The notes below the pieces were generated by a model, which saw nothing but the letters and a program-made list of their open reading frames with translations, had not been told where the DNA came from and did no database searches. A program made the position numbers and the translations under genes. Of a DNA stretch of 64,000 nt, positions 1-10,419 are shown one piece after another. This stretch comes from Sacculina carcini (Eukaryota; Arthropoda; Thecostraca; Sacculinidae). The stretch is from contig OU696571.1 of the NCBI GenBank assembly GCA_916048095.2, positions 10,333,449 to 10,397,448 of the forward strand. Direction: 5' to 3'. Numbering within the stretch: position 1 is the stretch's first letter; each line of letters begins with the position of its first letter.

Positions 1-207
1 ATTCAGCACGACGGGCGGGTTTAAATATGACTCAGGCGGACTGAGGGGAAATATTTTGTCGAAATAAAAATAATTAAACTTATAATTTTCAATTGATTAA
101 TATTTTCATGAGGGTACCCTATTTCATTTTTATTTTTCCATATTTTTTACGAATTGAATATGAATTTCATGTTATGAACTGCTCCGCACAACGGGCGGGT
201 TTTAATG

Positions 208-278
<71 letters not shown>

Positions 279-720
279 AAGAAGAAATTATCTGTCTGTC
301 TGTGTATGTATGCTTGAATATGAGGTGACATAATTCCGCTGGTTCATGGTTCGCTGGTTCAATGATCAGGGGCTTCAAACGCAAACGAAGCGATGGCTCA
401 TTTTTATGAAATAAAAATGTCCCGCGGGCAGCAATAAAACGTTCAATTTCACCGTGTAGAATGAATTCATATACAAAACTAATGGATTTGACTTCAAGAA
501 CCAGAACGGATCGTGTTCGAGTTATGAATTATTCCGCACGTCAGCCGGGTTTAAATATGAGGCGGGCTGAGTGAAAATATTTTGTCAAAATAAAATTAAA
601 AATAATGAAATTTAGACTTTTCAATTAATTAAGATTTTTTTGAGTTTGCCTTATTTATTTTTAATTTACAATAGTTTTTATGAATTGTTCCGCACAACGG
701 GCGGGTTTTAATGCTAGTAT
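1..720 (+). repeat. AT-rich dispersed repeat with GC-rich core, plus (AT)n
   Basis: AT-rich noncoding DNA in which a GC-rich core (variants of gcacaacgggcgggttt) recurs near 5, 185, 535 and 690. The same core and flanks occur in opposite orientation at 26.6-28.4 kb and 30.9-31.1 kb. A block at 340-530 (with cgcaaacgaagcgatggctc) reappears inverted at about 27.08-27.27 kb. An (AT)n microsatellite fills about 213-274 and a second one ends at 740, where element A is inserted. I see no credible coding region; an open frame through the AT run only encodes Tyr-Ile repeats. Confidence 0.75.
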
Positions 721-740
721 ATGTATATATATATATATAT

Positions 741-1064
741 TGTGGCGTTGTTGTCGAGTGGCGTGCGGTGTGACGTCATAGCGGTTCACTTGAGTCGACT
801 GGTGCGAGGTATGACGTCGCACGTTGCTGCGCGCTGATTGGCCGCGATTTGAGCCTAGTGCCGGAGGCGTGTATCAGCTGGCGTGTGTGAAGCTGGCTTT
901 GCGAGCGGTCGAGCGTCATTCGGTTGGTGGCCTGTGCGTTGTAAGCATCGTTGCCGTGTGTTCGAGAATATTTCTGCTCGAGTGGACGAATTCTCGTCGT
1001 GGTGCGCGGTTTACCTGCGCGAAGGTGAGAGGGCTTTGCCCCGTTGTTTCTTTGCTTGATCACA
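741..1064 (+). repeat. Element A 5' LTR
   Basis: 324 bp, begins tgtggcgttg and ends cttgatcaca; repeated without visible change at 5546-5869. It should contain the promoter and polyadenylation signal; I could not place a TATA box with confidence. Confidence 0.95.
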
Positions 1065-1076
1065 AGCTATTTCGGC
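1065..1076 (+). promoter_or_regulatory. Element A primer binding site, tRNA-Phe 5'-end type
   Basis: The 12 nt agctatttcggc follow the LTR terminal CA directly. They do not start with TGG, the complement of a tRNA CCA end. They are the exact reverse complement of gccgaaatagct, the first 12 nt of metazoan tRNA-Phe(GAA) as I know it. The same 12 nt lie in the same position in element C (50549-50560) and element J (57773-57784). Its role as primer site is inferred from position and recurrence. Confidence 0.7.
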
Positions 1077-1079
1077 TTT

Positions 1080-2144
1080 ATGGCTGAGGCCGTTGGCGGG
1101 GGCAAACGTGAGTTTGTCGAAGGGGGTTCCGGTAGCGAATCCGATGACTTCGGTCAGGAGGGTCAGAGACCCGAGCAGCGGGCCGCAGGACCCGTGGTAG
1201 ATGTTGGCCAGTTGGCCAACATCTTAATGCAGGCCCGAGGGCCGATCCTTGACAGGATAGGGCGGGCTCTACCGCGTTTCGGTGGTGACGTCACCCTTGA
1301 CGTCACTGAGTGGCTGGCCGACTTTGAGCGGCTATGCCGTGTCCAGCAGGTCGACCCTTGCGAAATGGTCGACCATATGCTGGATGGGAGCGCGCGCCGG
1401 CTTTACCGGCGCATGCTCGTGGGCGACGCCTCACAGTGGGCCGTGGTGAGAGCCACGCTGGTCGCCGAGTTTGGCGTGCCTCGCCAAGAGGCGTGGAGGC
1501 GTTTCTCGACTCGTCAGCTTCGATCTGGCGAGTCAGTGGACGCCTTTGTGGACGACCTAGAGCGTCTAGGTCGCCGTGTAGGGTTAACACCCGAGAGCTT
1601 GGCGTTCCGCGTCAAGTTTTATGAGGGCCTACCCGACTCAATCTATGAGTGGGCTATGGCGAGAGAGGGGGCGTATACCTCCGAGTTCGACAGCGTGCTG
1701 TCGGCGGTGCGCGCCAGAATTGGTGCGCGTAGGGCTGCTGCAGCCAGAAACCGCCCATCTGGGGTGGTGGCTGCATCTAGGCAGCGAGTCAGCTACGCCC
1801 AAGTAGCGAGCAGCTCGAGGGACCGCTCTCCTGTTCCTCAAGCGTCGGACGAGCGAGACGGCTCTGTGTCTCGGTGGGCGGGCCGTTCGGAGCGCTCTTC
1901 TGCGCGCTCTTCTGCGCGCCGGACGCTCCGCTGCTACCGATGTGGCGGCGACCATCTGGTCCGCGAGTGCCCGGGAGCGCAATGCTACCGGTGTGGCAAG
2001 CACGGGCATTTCGCTCGTGATTGCGAGGAGCCGGCGTCGACGTCGACGTCACGCCGCTCGCGAGCTCGGACGAGCTCGCATTTTCATGCGGAGGGCGCAG
2101 CACGGGGCGCAGCGTCCTCCGACATGGAAGTCGACCGCAATTAA
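1080..2144 (+). CDS. gag: Element A Gag polyprotein
   Basis: Structural capsid/nucleocapsid protein of element A, 354 residues from the ATG at 1080. This ATG is only 15 nt past the LTR, so the usual untranslated leader is almost absent. The frame is also open upstream through the primer site into the LTR, but without an ATG. The N-terminus is acidic and Gly-rich, the middle is a retrotransposon-Gag-like helical region (LADFERLCRV, RRFSTRQLRSGESVDAFVDD), and the C-terminus has two CCHC zinc knuckles: CYRCGGDHLVREC, which has one residue fewer before the His than usual, then the canonical CYRCGKHGHFARDC. It overlaps pol by about 124 nt in a different frame. Confidence 0.9.
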   Translation: MAEAVGGGKREFVEGGSGSESDDFGQEGQRPEQRAAGPVVDVGQLANILMQARGPILDRIGRALPRFGGDVTLDVTEWLADFERLCRVQQVDPCEMVDHMLDGSARRLYRRMLVGDASQWAVVRATLVAEFGVPRQEAWRRFSTRQLRSGESVDAFVDDLERLGRRVGLTPESLAFRVKFYEGLPDSIYEWAMAREGAYTSEFDSVLSAVRARIGARRAAAARNRPSGVVAASRQRVSYAQVASSSRDRSPVPQASDERDGSVSRWAGRSERSSARSSARRTLRCYRCGGDHLVRECPGAQCYRCGKHGHFARDCEEPASTSTSRRSRARTSSHFHAEGAARGAASSDMEVDRN

Positions 2145-5100
2145 GCGGCGGCCCCTGTAAAGGGGCGACGGTGAGTCCCTGCTCTGCGCGTGGACTCGTC
2201 AGCGGAGCACATTTGGTGCGTCGGGCCCGCCGGGCGATTCGAGGGACGGCCGGTGTATTGACTTCGCGTCGTATGCCGGTCGTTGAAGCTGTTCTCAACG
2301 GTCGTTGCTCCCGGTGTCTGGTTGACACGGGAAGTGAGTGCACAATTGTTAGTGCACGGGTGGTGGCGGGTTCACTTCCCCGTCGGGGACGACCGTTGAT
2401 TACAGCGGATGGTAGGACTTCTCATGAGACGAAGTCCTGTGACGTAGTAATAGGGCTGCAGGGACACTGTTTTAGAGTTCCCGGGCTCGTAGTTAAGGGA
2501 TTAGAAAACCTTGGGGTGGAGTGCCTCCTGGGCAACGATGTTATCGACCATATGGGAGGCGTGACAGTGAAAAGGGGTGTTGACTCTAAATACACCGTTG
2601 AGTGGGGGAAACCTTACCCCGAGGGGTGCTGTCGTGCACCGGCGCGTAAGAGTGTGTCTAATAAATCGACGAAGTGTGTGAGGTTTATGTTGGCAGGTTC
2701 CACGGATAGTCCGCAGCCGCTGGAAGTTGTCGACAAGGACTTCGTAGCGTCATTCGCTGAGGGCCGATGGACGGTGAGCTGGCGGTGGTCTGACAAAGAG
2801 CCGGACCAGCTACAGAACAGCGTGGCGGAGTACAGATGTACGAGAGCTCCCGGAGTGAGCGAGAGGTACAATGCCGAGATCCGGAGCTGGATCGAGAAAG
2901 GCTGGTTAATCACATGGCACGGCCCAGTAAAGGGGATCATCCCGCTGTTGGCCGTCGTACAGCCGACGAAAGACAAAGTTCGTCCTGTTATGGATTACCG
3001 TGAGCTGAACGGCTTTGTCGAGTGTCACACAGGAGATGACGGTGTGTCAGTGTGTGCTGACAAGATCAGAGAGTGGAGGCAATGGCAGGGGGAGATCAAG
3101 GTAGTTGATCTCAAGTCGGCGTACCTGCAGATTCACGTGAGCCGAGATCTGTGGAAGTATCAGGTCGTGAGGTATAATGGTGTGCATTATGCGTTGACGC
3201 GGCTGGGCTTCGGCCTGTCATGTGCACCAAGAATAATGACGCTGATTCTGCGAAAGGTCCTGTCATTGGACGAGAAGGTGCGAAAGGCGACAGATCATTA
3301 TGTCGACGATATCATCGTGAGGACGTCCGATGTGAGCGTGCAGCAGCTTCGGGAGCATCTGCGAAGGTATGGCTTTGAGACTAAGGAGCCGGAGGGCCAA
3401 GATGGGGGTCGATTATTGGGAATTGCTCTGAGGAAGGGACCCGATGGGTGGTTGAATATGTCGAGAGGGACAGCTCTTCGTGACGCTGCACCCGAATTGA
3501 CAGGGCTGACCAAGCGTGGGCTGTTCTCCGTATGTGGTCGTTTAGTCGGCCATTACCCCGTTGCCGGGTGGTTACGCCCCCATTGCAGTTTTTTGAAACG
3601 GTTGGGGTGTGGCGGGTCGTGGGATAACCCGGTGGAGAATGTTGTGTGTGTGCTTGTGTCTGAGCTGTTGCAGCGTGTTCAGAAGGCGGACCCGGTAAAG
3701 GGTCGATGGGACGTGAACGCAGCTGGAGACGTCACTGTATGGACTGACGCGAGCACGTTGGCGCTTGGCGTGGTGGTCGAGGTGGACGGCTGCATCGTTG
3801 AGGATGCTACTTGGCTCCGTAAGAAGACCGACGTTCTACACATCAATGTGTCCGAACTGGAGGCAGTCGGTCGTGGCATCAATATGGCGATTTCGTGGGG
3901 GTTCAAGACGTTTACCGTCGCGACAGACTCGAGGACAGTGCTTAGTTGGATGGACAGCACTGTCGAGGGGCGCAACCGTGTCCGCACTAAAGGTTCTGCC
4001 GAGATGCTGGTGAAGCGCCGACTGGCGGTGATTAAGGAGACGATCGCCGAGCATGGCCTGACAGTTTCTCTCCGGTTTGTCACGACTGTGGAGAATAAAG
4101 CTGATCAGATGACCAGGGTGGCCAAGAAGTGGCTTGTTCATCGTGACGCTGGTGAGGAGGAGGTGGCAATATTAGCAGCTATTGCTACGAAGAAGAGCAT
4201 TAAGGACACCGTTTGGGCGGCTCATCTGCCGCATCATTTAGGTGTTGAGAGGACGCTGTACCTGGGTCAACAATTGCGGAGTGATTTGACGAGAGCCCAT
4301 GTGAAGGCGGAGTTAGCTGGATGCGAGGCTTGTCAACGTATCGATCCAGCGGTGAGAGAGGAGAACCTCGTAGGTCAGGGTAGTCTGGCCGTGGACAGGG
4401 ACTGGTATCGAGTGGCAGCGGACGTCACTCATTACGATGCCGGCGTTTACCTGTCGATGGTGGATTGTGGTCCATCACGTCTTGCCGTATGGCGCAGATT
4501 GCCGAATGAGACGGCGTTGTGCATTATAGCTCAGCTGCGGCAGATTGTGATTGAGCGTGGGCCGTTTGAGGAGCTGTTACTGGACAACTCTACGGCGTTC
4601 CGGTCGGCGGCGATGGAGCAGTTCGCCGACGAGTGGTGCATTTCTTTGCGATTCCGAGCCGCATACGCCCCGGGCGGTAACGGGATCGTGGAGCGAAATC
4701 ACCGTACGATCAAAAGGATCGCAGCGAGGGGACATATTTCCCCGGAGGAGGCGACGTTCTGGTACAACGTTACGCCGCGCAAAGAGACTCAGGTGAGCAC
4801 TATTCCCTCGAGGTGTATTTTCAGATACGAGTGGCGTCTTCCATTCGAGACCGGCCGCAGGGACGCTGATGACCAGACAGCAGCGTTTGCCGTTGGTGAC
4901 GAGGTGTGGGTGAAACCGCCGATCCCGTCATGTACAACGCCGTGGACCCTCGGGAAGGTGACCAGGGTCGTCTCACAGCACGTTGTGTGCGTAGATGGCA
5001 TGCCGCGCCATGTGCGCGACCTGCGCAAGCGTCGCTGTGCCGGCCATAGTGGAGCCATAGACGAGACCGGCACTCATCGCGACGTGGAACCGACCAGCGG

Positions 5101-5488
5101 CGGTTGGGATGTGGATGCGACCGGCAATCGCGGAGATGTGGAGCCACCCGGTGGAGCCACCCGGTGTAGCTTGGACCTGAGCGGTGATGGCGGACGGGAC
5201 GAGGCGGCCGATAGTTCCGGCGGTGACAGAACACCTGACAGCCTGCCACCTGAGCGACTGGCTACTGGCGAGGGCGTGGATGCGGACCGTGTGTCTGTGG
5301 AGCAGGAACCTGTTGAGCCCTCAGAGGACGTGAGTGTACATACTGCTCGAGAGAATGTCGGAGAGGGCGTCGCGGCTGAGAGAGTCGAGGATGAGGCTGC
5401 AGTCGAGCAGCCGAGGCGGTCAACGAGGAGACGTCGACCGCCGGCATGGTTAAACGAGTACGTGTGTCTATCCGATGATGAAGTTTAA
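2021..5488 (+). CDS. pol: Element A Pol polyprotein (PR-RT-RH-IN)
   Basis: About 1155 codons, uninterrupted. The frame opens after a stop at 2018-2020 and has no early ATG, and it lies -1 relative to gag, so a Gag-Pol fusion by frameshifting in 2021-2144 is likely; I found no certain slippery heptamer. Counting from 2021: protease motif DTGS near residue 102; RT with DLKSAYLQ and catalytic YVDD at 427-430; RNase H with WTDAS, SELEAVG and ATDSRTV; integrase with an HHCC zinc site (HHLGVERT, then CEAC) and catalytic triad D801, D855, E891 (35 residues between the last two). A GDEVWVKPP segment follows. The Gly/Asp/Glu-rich tail ends in RRRRPPAWLNEYV, a motif echoed in C, D and G2. All catalytic residues are present. 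Confidence 0.93.
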   Translation: MRGAGVDVDVTPLASSDELAFSCGGRSTGRSVLRHGSRPQLSGGPCKGATVSPCSARGLVSGAHLVRRARRAIRGTAGVLTSRRMPVVEAVLNGRCSRCLVDTGSECTIVSARVVAGSLPRRGRPLITADGRTSHETKSCDVVIGLQGHCFRVPGLVVKGLENLGVECLLGNDVIDHMGGVTVKRGVDSKYTVEWGKPYPEGCCRAPARKSVSNKSTKCVRFMLAGSTDSPQPLEVVDKDFVASFAEGRWTVSWRWSDKEPDQLQNSVAEYRCTRAPGVSERYNAEIRSWIEKGWLITWHGPVKGIIPLLAVVQPTKDKVRPVMDYRELNGFVECHTGDDGVSVCADKIREWRQWQGEIKVVDLKSAYLQIHVSRDLWKYQVVRYNGVHYALTRLGFGLSCAPRIMTLILRKVLSLDEKVRKATDHYVDDIIVRTSDVSVQQLREHLRRYGFETKEPEGQDGGRLLGIALRKGPDGWLNMSRGTALRDAAPELTGLTKRGLFSVCGRLVGHYPVAGWLRPHCSFLKRLGCGGSWDNPVENVVCVLVSELLQRVQKADPVKGRWDVNAAGDVTVWTDASTLALGVVVEVDGCIVEDATWLRKKTDVLHINVSELEAVGRGINMAISWGFKTFTVATDSRTVLSWMDSTVEGRNRVRTKGSAEMLVKRRLAVIKETIAEHGLTVSLRFVTTVENKADQMTRVAKKWLVHRDAGEEEVAILAAIATKKSIKDTVWAAHLPHHLGVERTLYLGQQLRSDLTRAHVKAELAGCEACQRIDPAVREENLVGQGSLAVDRDWYRVAADVTHYDAGVYLSMVDCGPSRLAVWRRLPNETALCIIAQLRQIVIERGPFEELLLDNSTAFRSAAMEQFADEWCISLRFRAAYAPGGNGIVERNHRTIKRIAARGHISPEEATFWYNVTPRKETQVSTIPSRCIFRYEWRLPFETGRRDADDQTAAFAVGDEVWVKPPIPSCTTPWTLGKVTRVVSQHVVCVDGMPRHVRDLRKRRCAGHSGAIDETGTHRDVEPTSGGWDVDATGNRGDVEPPGGATRCSLDLSGDGGRDEAADSSGGDRTPDSLPPERLATGEGVDADRVSVEQEPVEPSEDVSVHTARENVGEGVAAERVEDEAAVEQPRRSTRRRRPPAWLNEYVCLSDDEV

Positions 5489-5530
5489 CCATGCGTGTTT
5501 GCAAGCGTGTTTGTTGTGAGCTTTCAGGTG

Positions 5531-5545
5531 AAAAGCTGGGGGAGA
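5531..5545 (+). promoter_or_regulatory. Element A polypurine tract
   Basis: Purine-rich aaaagctgggggaga immediately upstream of the 3' LTR, the expected position of the plus-strand primer. Confidence 0.75.
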
Positions 5546-5966
<421 letters not shown>

Positions 5967-6225
5967 CTCACACATAATTTGCACAATCACAGAAATGACA
6001 AACTTTACCTCTACTGAACATTTGGCGGATTCTCTCGGATCTGCGCAATGGTACTTCACCGTGCGCACCATACTCTGCTTATGTTTGATCAGGCCTCGCT
6101 TCCGACACGTCTTGTCCCTGTATTTATACTTTGTTGGGCAGGGAAAACAAGATTGAGTTTATCATCACTGGTTTCCACTGATGTCTCCCCAGCTACTTCC
6201 TCGCTTAGTTTCTTGCCTCTTCGTC

Positions 6226-8163
6226 TCAAATGTCGCACGTGTCTGTACATACCATCCACATCCACACATTGTGTAACACAACATCAATCACCACACCTTC
6301 TGACCCCCCTTCAATACGCCTACTTCCTGGCTGTCTCAAATGCATTCTGTCACCTACTTTGAACTTTGGTGTCAGTGGCTCACTATCCTTCAAACAATTT
6401 GTGTCGATTTCTTTCGTTCTTAGACCGTATCTGTAAAGCATTGACGTTGTCGTGCGATCAGGTGAAACATCGTCCAACGGGGTGGCATTATGAAGATAGA
6501 CCGCCTCCAATATGTCACACTGTTTTCTTGCAACTATCACCTAGATAGTGCGGTGGCTGCGTTCGACTATTTCTTTGCCTGAAGGTGCGTGGGCACACCT
6601 GTACCTGTCGTTAGCCCCCACTCATTTGAAAAACAAACAAATATCTGGCTACGGAACGTCGTCTTGTTATCGATTAGGATGCATTTGGGCGGACCGCGAT
6701 CAATTAATACGTTTCGCAGCACGTCGACCACAGCTTCCACGCTATGAGACCGTAGCGCACGACATATTGCGAATCGAATTGCGATGGCCCACAATCAATC
6801 AGGGTTAAATATGATTTTCCTCTAAAGTGTGTGATATCCATGGCCAGGCGCTCCTATACACTCTCCACGCCCAAGTGTCCTCTCGCCCATCCAGCAGGAG
6901 ATGTGCCAATCAATCTACATGCATCGCACAAAGACACAACATTTTTGACATCTTTTCTGGACACGTTGCTTCAGTTCTTCATGATAAAGTACAATGTACA
7001 CCTGACACCCGGATGACCCAATTCATGGTGTATTCTCCGAATCGTATCTTTCACCGTATGCACGGTAACGACGCATGACACATTGGTCTCTGTCGCTGCC
7101 ACATTGTGTTCCAGCCATTCTCTTGGGACTATGATCAGCTCGTCAGCTTTGTTTTCTCAGGACGGAACCAGTGTGACTGTTACTCTCAAATGGTATTTGT
7201 CAATAAGTGATCTCACAATGTCCAATCTTCTGCGTACAAGCATCTCCGCAGTCGCTTTTGTTCTCAACCTTGCCTTGCTGGTCAACATGTCGGAAACCCA
7301 TTGCCTGAAAGTGAGTGAGTCCGTCATCAACTCAAATTCGCGCATTTCCCATGCAAGAGCTAGATTCAAGCCTTTTATGTGCGCGCCGAGCTCAGTCATA
7401 TTTATGTGTTTCACGTCATCTTCCCTGAGCCAAGCACCACCAATCATCATCATCATCAACAATATCTTCATCAACATCCATCGAAGCTCCCAGAACCAGA
7501 CAGCTGGCATTTACCCACACCTTTGCTTCTTTCCCCTTCCCAGCCCACCGTCCGCAAACGGATCATGTTTGATCAGCTCAGCTTGAATTCGCTGTAATCA
7601 ACGCCTAGCAGCCTCATGGTCACTTTCTTCTTCCCACGATCTGCTGTTCTCGTTAGCAATTCTCTTTACGTATGCCGTGGCCACTCAGTCATCCACCAAC
7701 GGGATAGTGTCCCATCCACCTGCTATATAGAGAAAATTCTCGACCGTGTAAGCCGCTCGGGTAAGCCACACACATTATCATCACGAGATAATCTCAGCTG
7801 CCCGTTCTGTCTGAAGACTCCGGGTCCGAAAAAGCTGCTCGCATATTTCGATGTCTCATTATCTTTGCGTAAAAGTTCATAATTCTGAAAATGTTTGGAA
7901 ACATATTCGGCACTCACCACGTCCTCGTTCACCAAAACATCGTCGATATACGGGATGGTGCCTGACTCGACGAACTTGTCCTGGCGCATCACAATCTTGA
8001 GCACCGCTTTCATGACCAGGGGTGCCACATTAAGCCCGAAACCCAGCCTCGTGAGACAATACCTCTGTCCTCCGATCACAACTGTCTGGTAGGACCACAT
8101 ATACTGATGCACTTTCATTTGAAGGTAAGCTTTCATCAAATCAAGATCAGCCATATTATACAC
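6226..8163 (-). pseudogene. Element B: decayed LTR retrotransposon pol
   Basis: Minus-strand remnants read 5' to 3' from high to low coordinates. RT at 8163-7723 has DLDLMKAYLQMKV, LTRLGFGLNVAP and catalytic IDDV. RNase H at about 7510-7157 has MTELGAHIKGLNLA and MTDSLTFRQWV. The integrase core at 6794-6567 has a mutated acidic motif (LIDNKTTFRS). The integrase C-terminal part at 6540-6226 has FKVGDRMHLRQPG. Stops and frameshifts separate the pieces. RT wording is closest to element A (LTRLGFGL), so B belongs to the same broad group. I see no LTRs or gag. Its left end lies between the AT run at 5964 and 6226. Confidence 0.85.
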
Positions 8164-8377
8164 ACGATGTACATATACACATATATGTACACACGAGCGT
8201 ATAGCATTTTATCATGGTGAAGGCTCTGGAGAATGCATTTTCATTTAAAAAGCTCAATTATATCATACTTGATCGCTTTCAATCACAAATGTGCAACTAT
8301 AATACATTTTTGAGGCAATAAATAATTGTGTGTATTATTTTTAAGCTTATACTACCTTTAGTAAGTCAATTGTGAAA

Positions 8378-9490
8378 TGAAATGAAATGTATTGCCACTT
8401 TTGATGTCAAAGTATAGGCTTTAGATTCACGGAAAACACATATACATGTAAGTACAATATAAACATCACAGTCACTTCATACACAGGCTCGTACGCACGT
8501 GCAAGCAGAATTATCCACGTAATACCCGACATTGTCGTGTCAGCATTCACACCCGAGGATTTAATAGCGGACTGGTTCAACAGATGAGTGCGCAGTCTTA
8601 ACGAAAACTGTTTAAGATTCGTGGCTGATTTGACAAAAACTTGGTAGTCGGTTGAAAAGTCGCGGGGCCGAAAGCTGGAATGATCTAGCCGACCATGATG
8701 ATTCCGAAGTCGCTCTCAACTCGAAAATGCTCTCAACTCGAAAACTCGAAAAAAAAGAAAAGAAAAAAAAGAAAAGAGAACCTGGTTGACGCGTGCCGTG
8801 ACAGTGGTTGTTGTATTGAAGCAGCGACGAAGGTGTTGGGGCAGGAGAATCGGTACGTAGAAGCTTGTAGGCGATGTAACATATTTTTTGTTCAACCATT
8901 AGCCTGTAGTGAAGCCAGCCTAATTTGTTGAGGTAATTTGACTTGGGTGTCCTAGGGACTAATTTGAAAATAAAACGACAGCTACGGTTTAGTATAGTTT
9001 GAAGGGGGGCGGTTGATGTATTGGGAACATAATAAAACAAGGAAGAACAATAATTGAGATGATGAAAGATTAAAGCATTTACCAGTAAAGTGTCAGACTT
9101 GATGTCAATATAATTTCGGATGGTATAGAGGTTTCGAGGAATGAAGTTGCGTTTTATAACTGTTTGTGAGATTTGGCGTGAGAAGGGGAATCGGTATAAA
9201 AAATAACTCCAAGGTTCCTGGCATGTGTTGAGAAGCTTAAATCGGGGTTATCCACTTGTAGATTAGGAGATTTAAGAGGGAGAAACTCAGTTTTTGAGGA
9301 GTTCACTAGAAGCGATCTATTTTTACCCCAGGTCGAGACTGCTGAAACGAGAGAAGGGATAATGTATTGATGAGAATACGAAGGGCAGATTGTTACGTCA
9401 TCAGCGTATTTGTTGAAGAAAATCGGTGATTTGCATAAAATCGGACATATAGAGAGCATATATATATTGAACAAAAGGGGGCCACACTTG
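8378..9490 (-). pseudogene. 5'-truncated LINE reverse transcriptase, 3' end
   Basis: Minus strand. A fragment at 9474-9154 has GPLLFNIYM followed by NKYADDVTI, the RT catalytic YADD, and SSKTEFLPL. A later fragment at 9040-8612 has LNRSCRFIFKL and FNRLPSF, typical of the C-terminus of Jockey/CR1-type RTs. The two are in different frames. An insertion of (tttc)-like repeats disrupts the second near 8740-8780. The 3' end probably lies at the short tattgcc/(catttc)n tail at about 8378-8400. Homology starts abruptly near 9490, consistent with 5' truncation. Confidence 0.75.
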
Positions 9491-9820
9491 CCATATTTAC
9501 AACAATACTTGTGTATTTTTTCATGATCGTCGAGTATATAACGATGTGTTACAATGGAAGCAATGGCCTCCGCCAGCTCACTCAGACATCAGTCGTGCAC
9601 GTCCTGTATTTAGTAGTCCTTGTCTGCTGCCTGAAACGCGCCGGACAGGGCGAATCATCCCTCTCCCGCACCCCTAGGCTACGCCACTGTCACGCCATTA
9701 TCCATAGAAATCACTGTTGGACCATTTTGTAAACAAGCATAGCAATGAAATCTTACTTATGTACGACTCGTATACTAACTCGTATGCTTGCTATATAGCA
9801 TTATAGAACATTACCTATAT
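9491..9820. other. No recognisable feature
   Basis: Unique-looking AT-rich DNA between a LINE fragment and a SINE. I see no gene or repeat here. Confidence 0.5.
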
Positions 9821-10094
9821 ACCCGGCGGAGCAGAATTTAATTGGGCGAATTCTACAATCCCACAGCCCCTGTGCACCCAGCAGAAAATGATGGTACCAG
9901 ATATCAGTCATGAGTTGTGCCATACATTCTGGGGAGGTGGCTCTCTCTTATACGTCTTACGTCCTTGTGGCGCCATAGCTTAGAGAGGGTCGGTTCTGCG
10001 TTGGCAGCGAGCTGCACGGGGCACGCCTGTGTGTTCATAAGCTTCGATTTCTTACCGTGTATCATCTGCCACTTAGGCATTTAACCTTTATTTA
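9821..10094 (+). mobile_element. tRNA-derived SINE, copy 1 (head missing)
   Basis: Body of the SINE family found complete at 44881-45210 and at 37404-37730 (minus). It shares cggagcagaattt, gggcgaattct, cattctggggaggtgg, tacgtcttacgt and cacttaggcatttaacc. Only the last bases of the tRNA-like head remain, so this copy is 5' truncated. It ends in ttaacc-type short repeats. Confidence 0.85.
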
Positions 10095-10419
10095 ACCTTT
10101 ATAACAATACCTAACCTTACTTATATAACATTACCCATGAACTATTATGAATAAATTCAACTAATTTATCTAATCATCTTACATCACTATAGTAAAGAAT
10201 CACACAAAATATACATTGAACTGAATACATACACATGTATATCGTTTTGAAGGCATACAAGAGTGTAATTGTTGTCCTTGCTAGCTCTTGTATTTCTTTT
10301 TTCTGAGCTCCCGTTTTGATGTAATTATTGCTTTTGTATCTCTTTATCACATGTTTATCGCGCCTTTGTTGATTAGTGCGCTATATCAAATGCACGGTTG
10401 TTGTTGTTGTTGTTGTTCT

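Noticed and set aside
776..1063. Minus-strand gene in the LTR, duplicated at 5581-5868
   Set aside because: Duplicated only because LTRs are; no family features.
5100..5170. 2A-like motif in element A pol (GDVEPPGGA)
   Set aside because: Lacks NPGP and sits in a degenerate Gly/Asp/Glu-rich tail repeated nearby as RDVEPTSGG.
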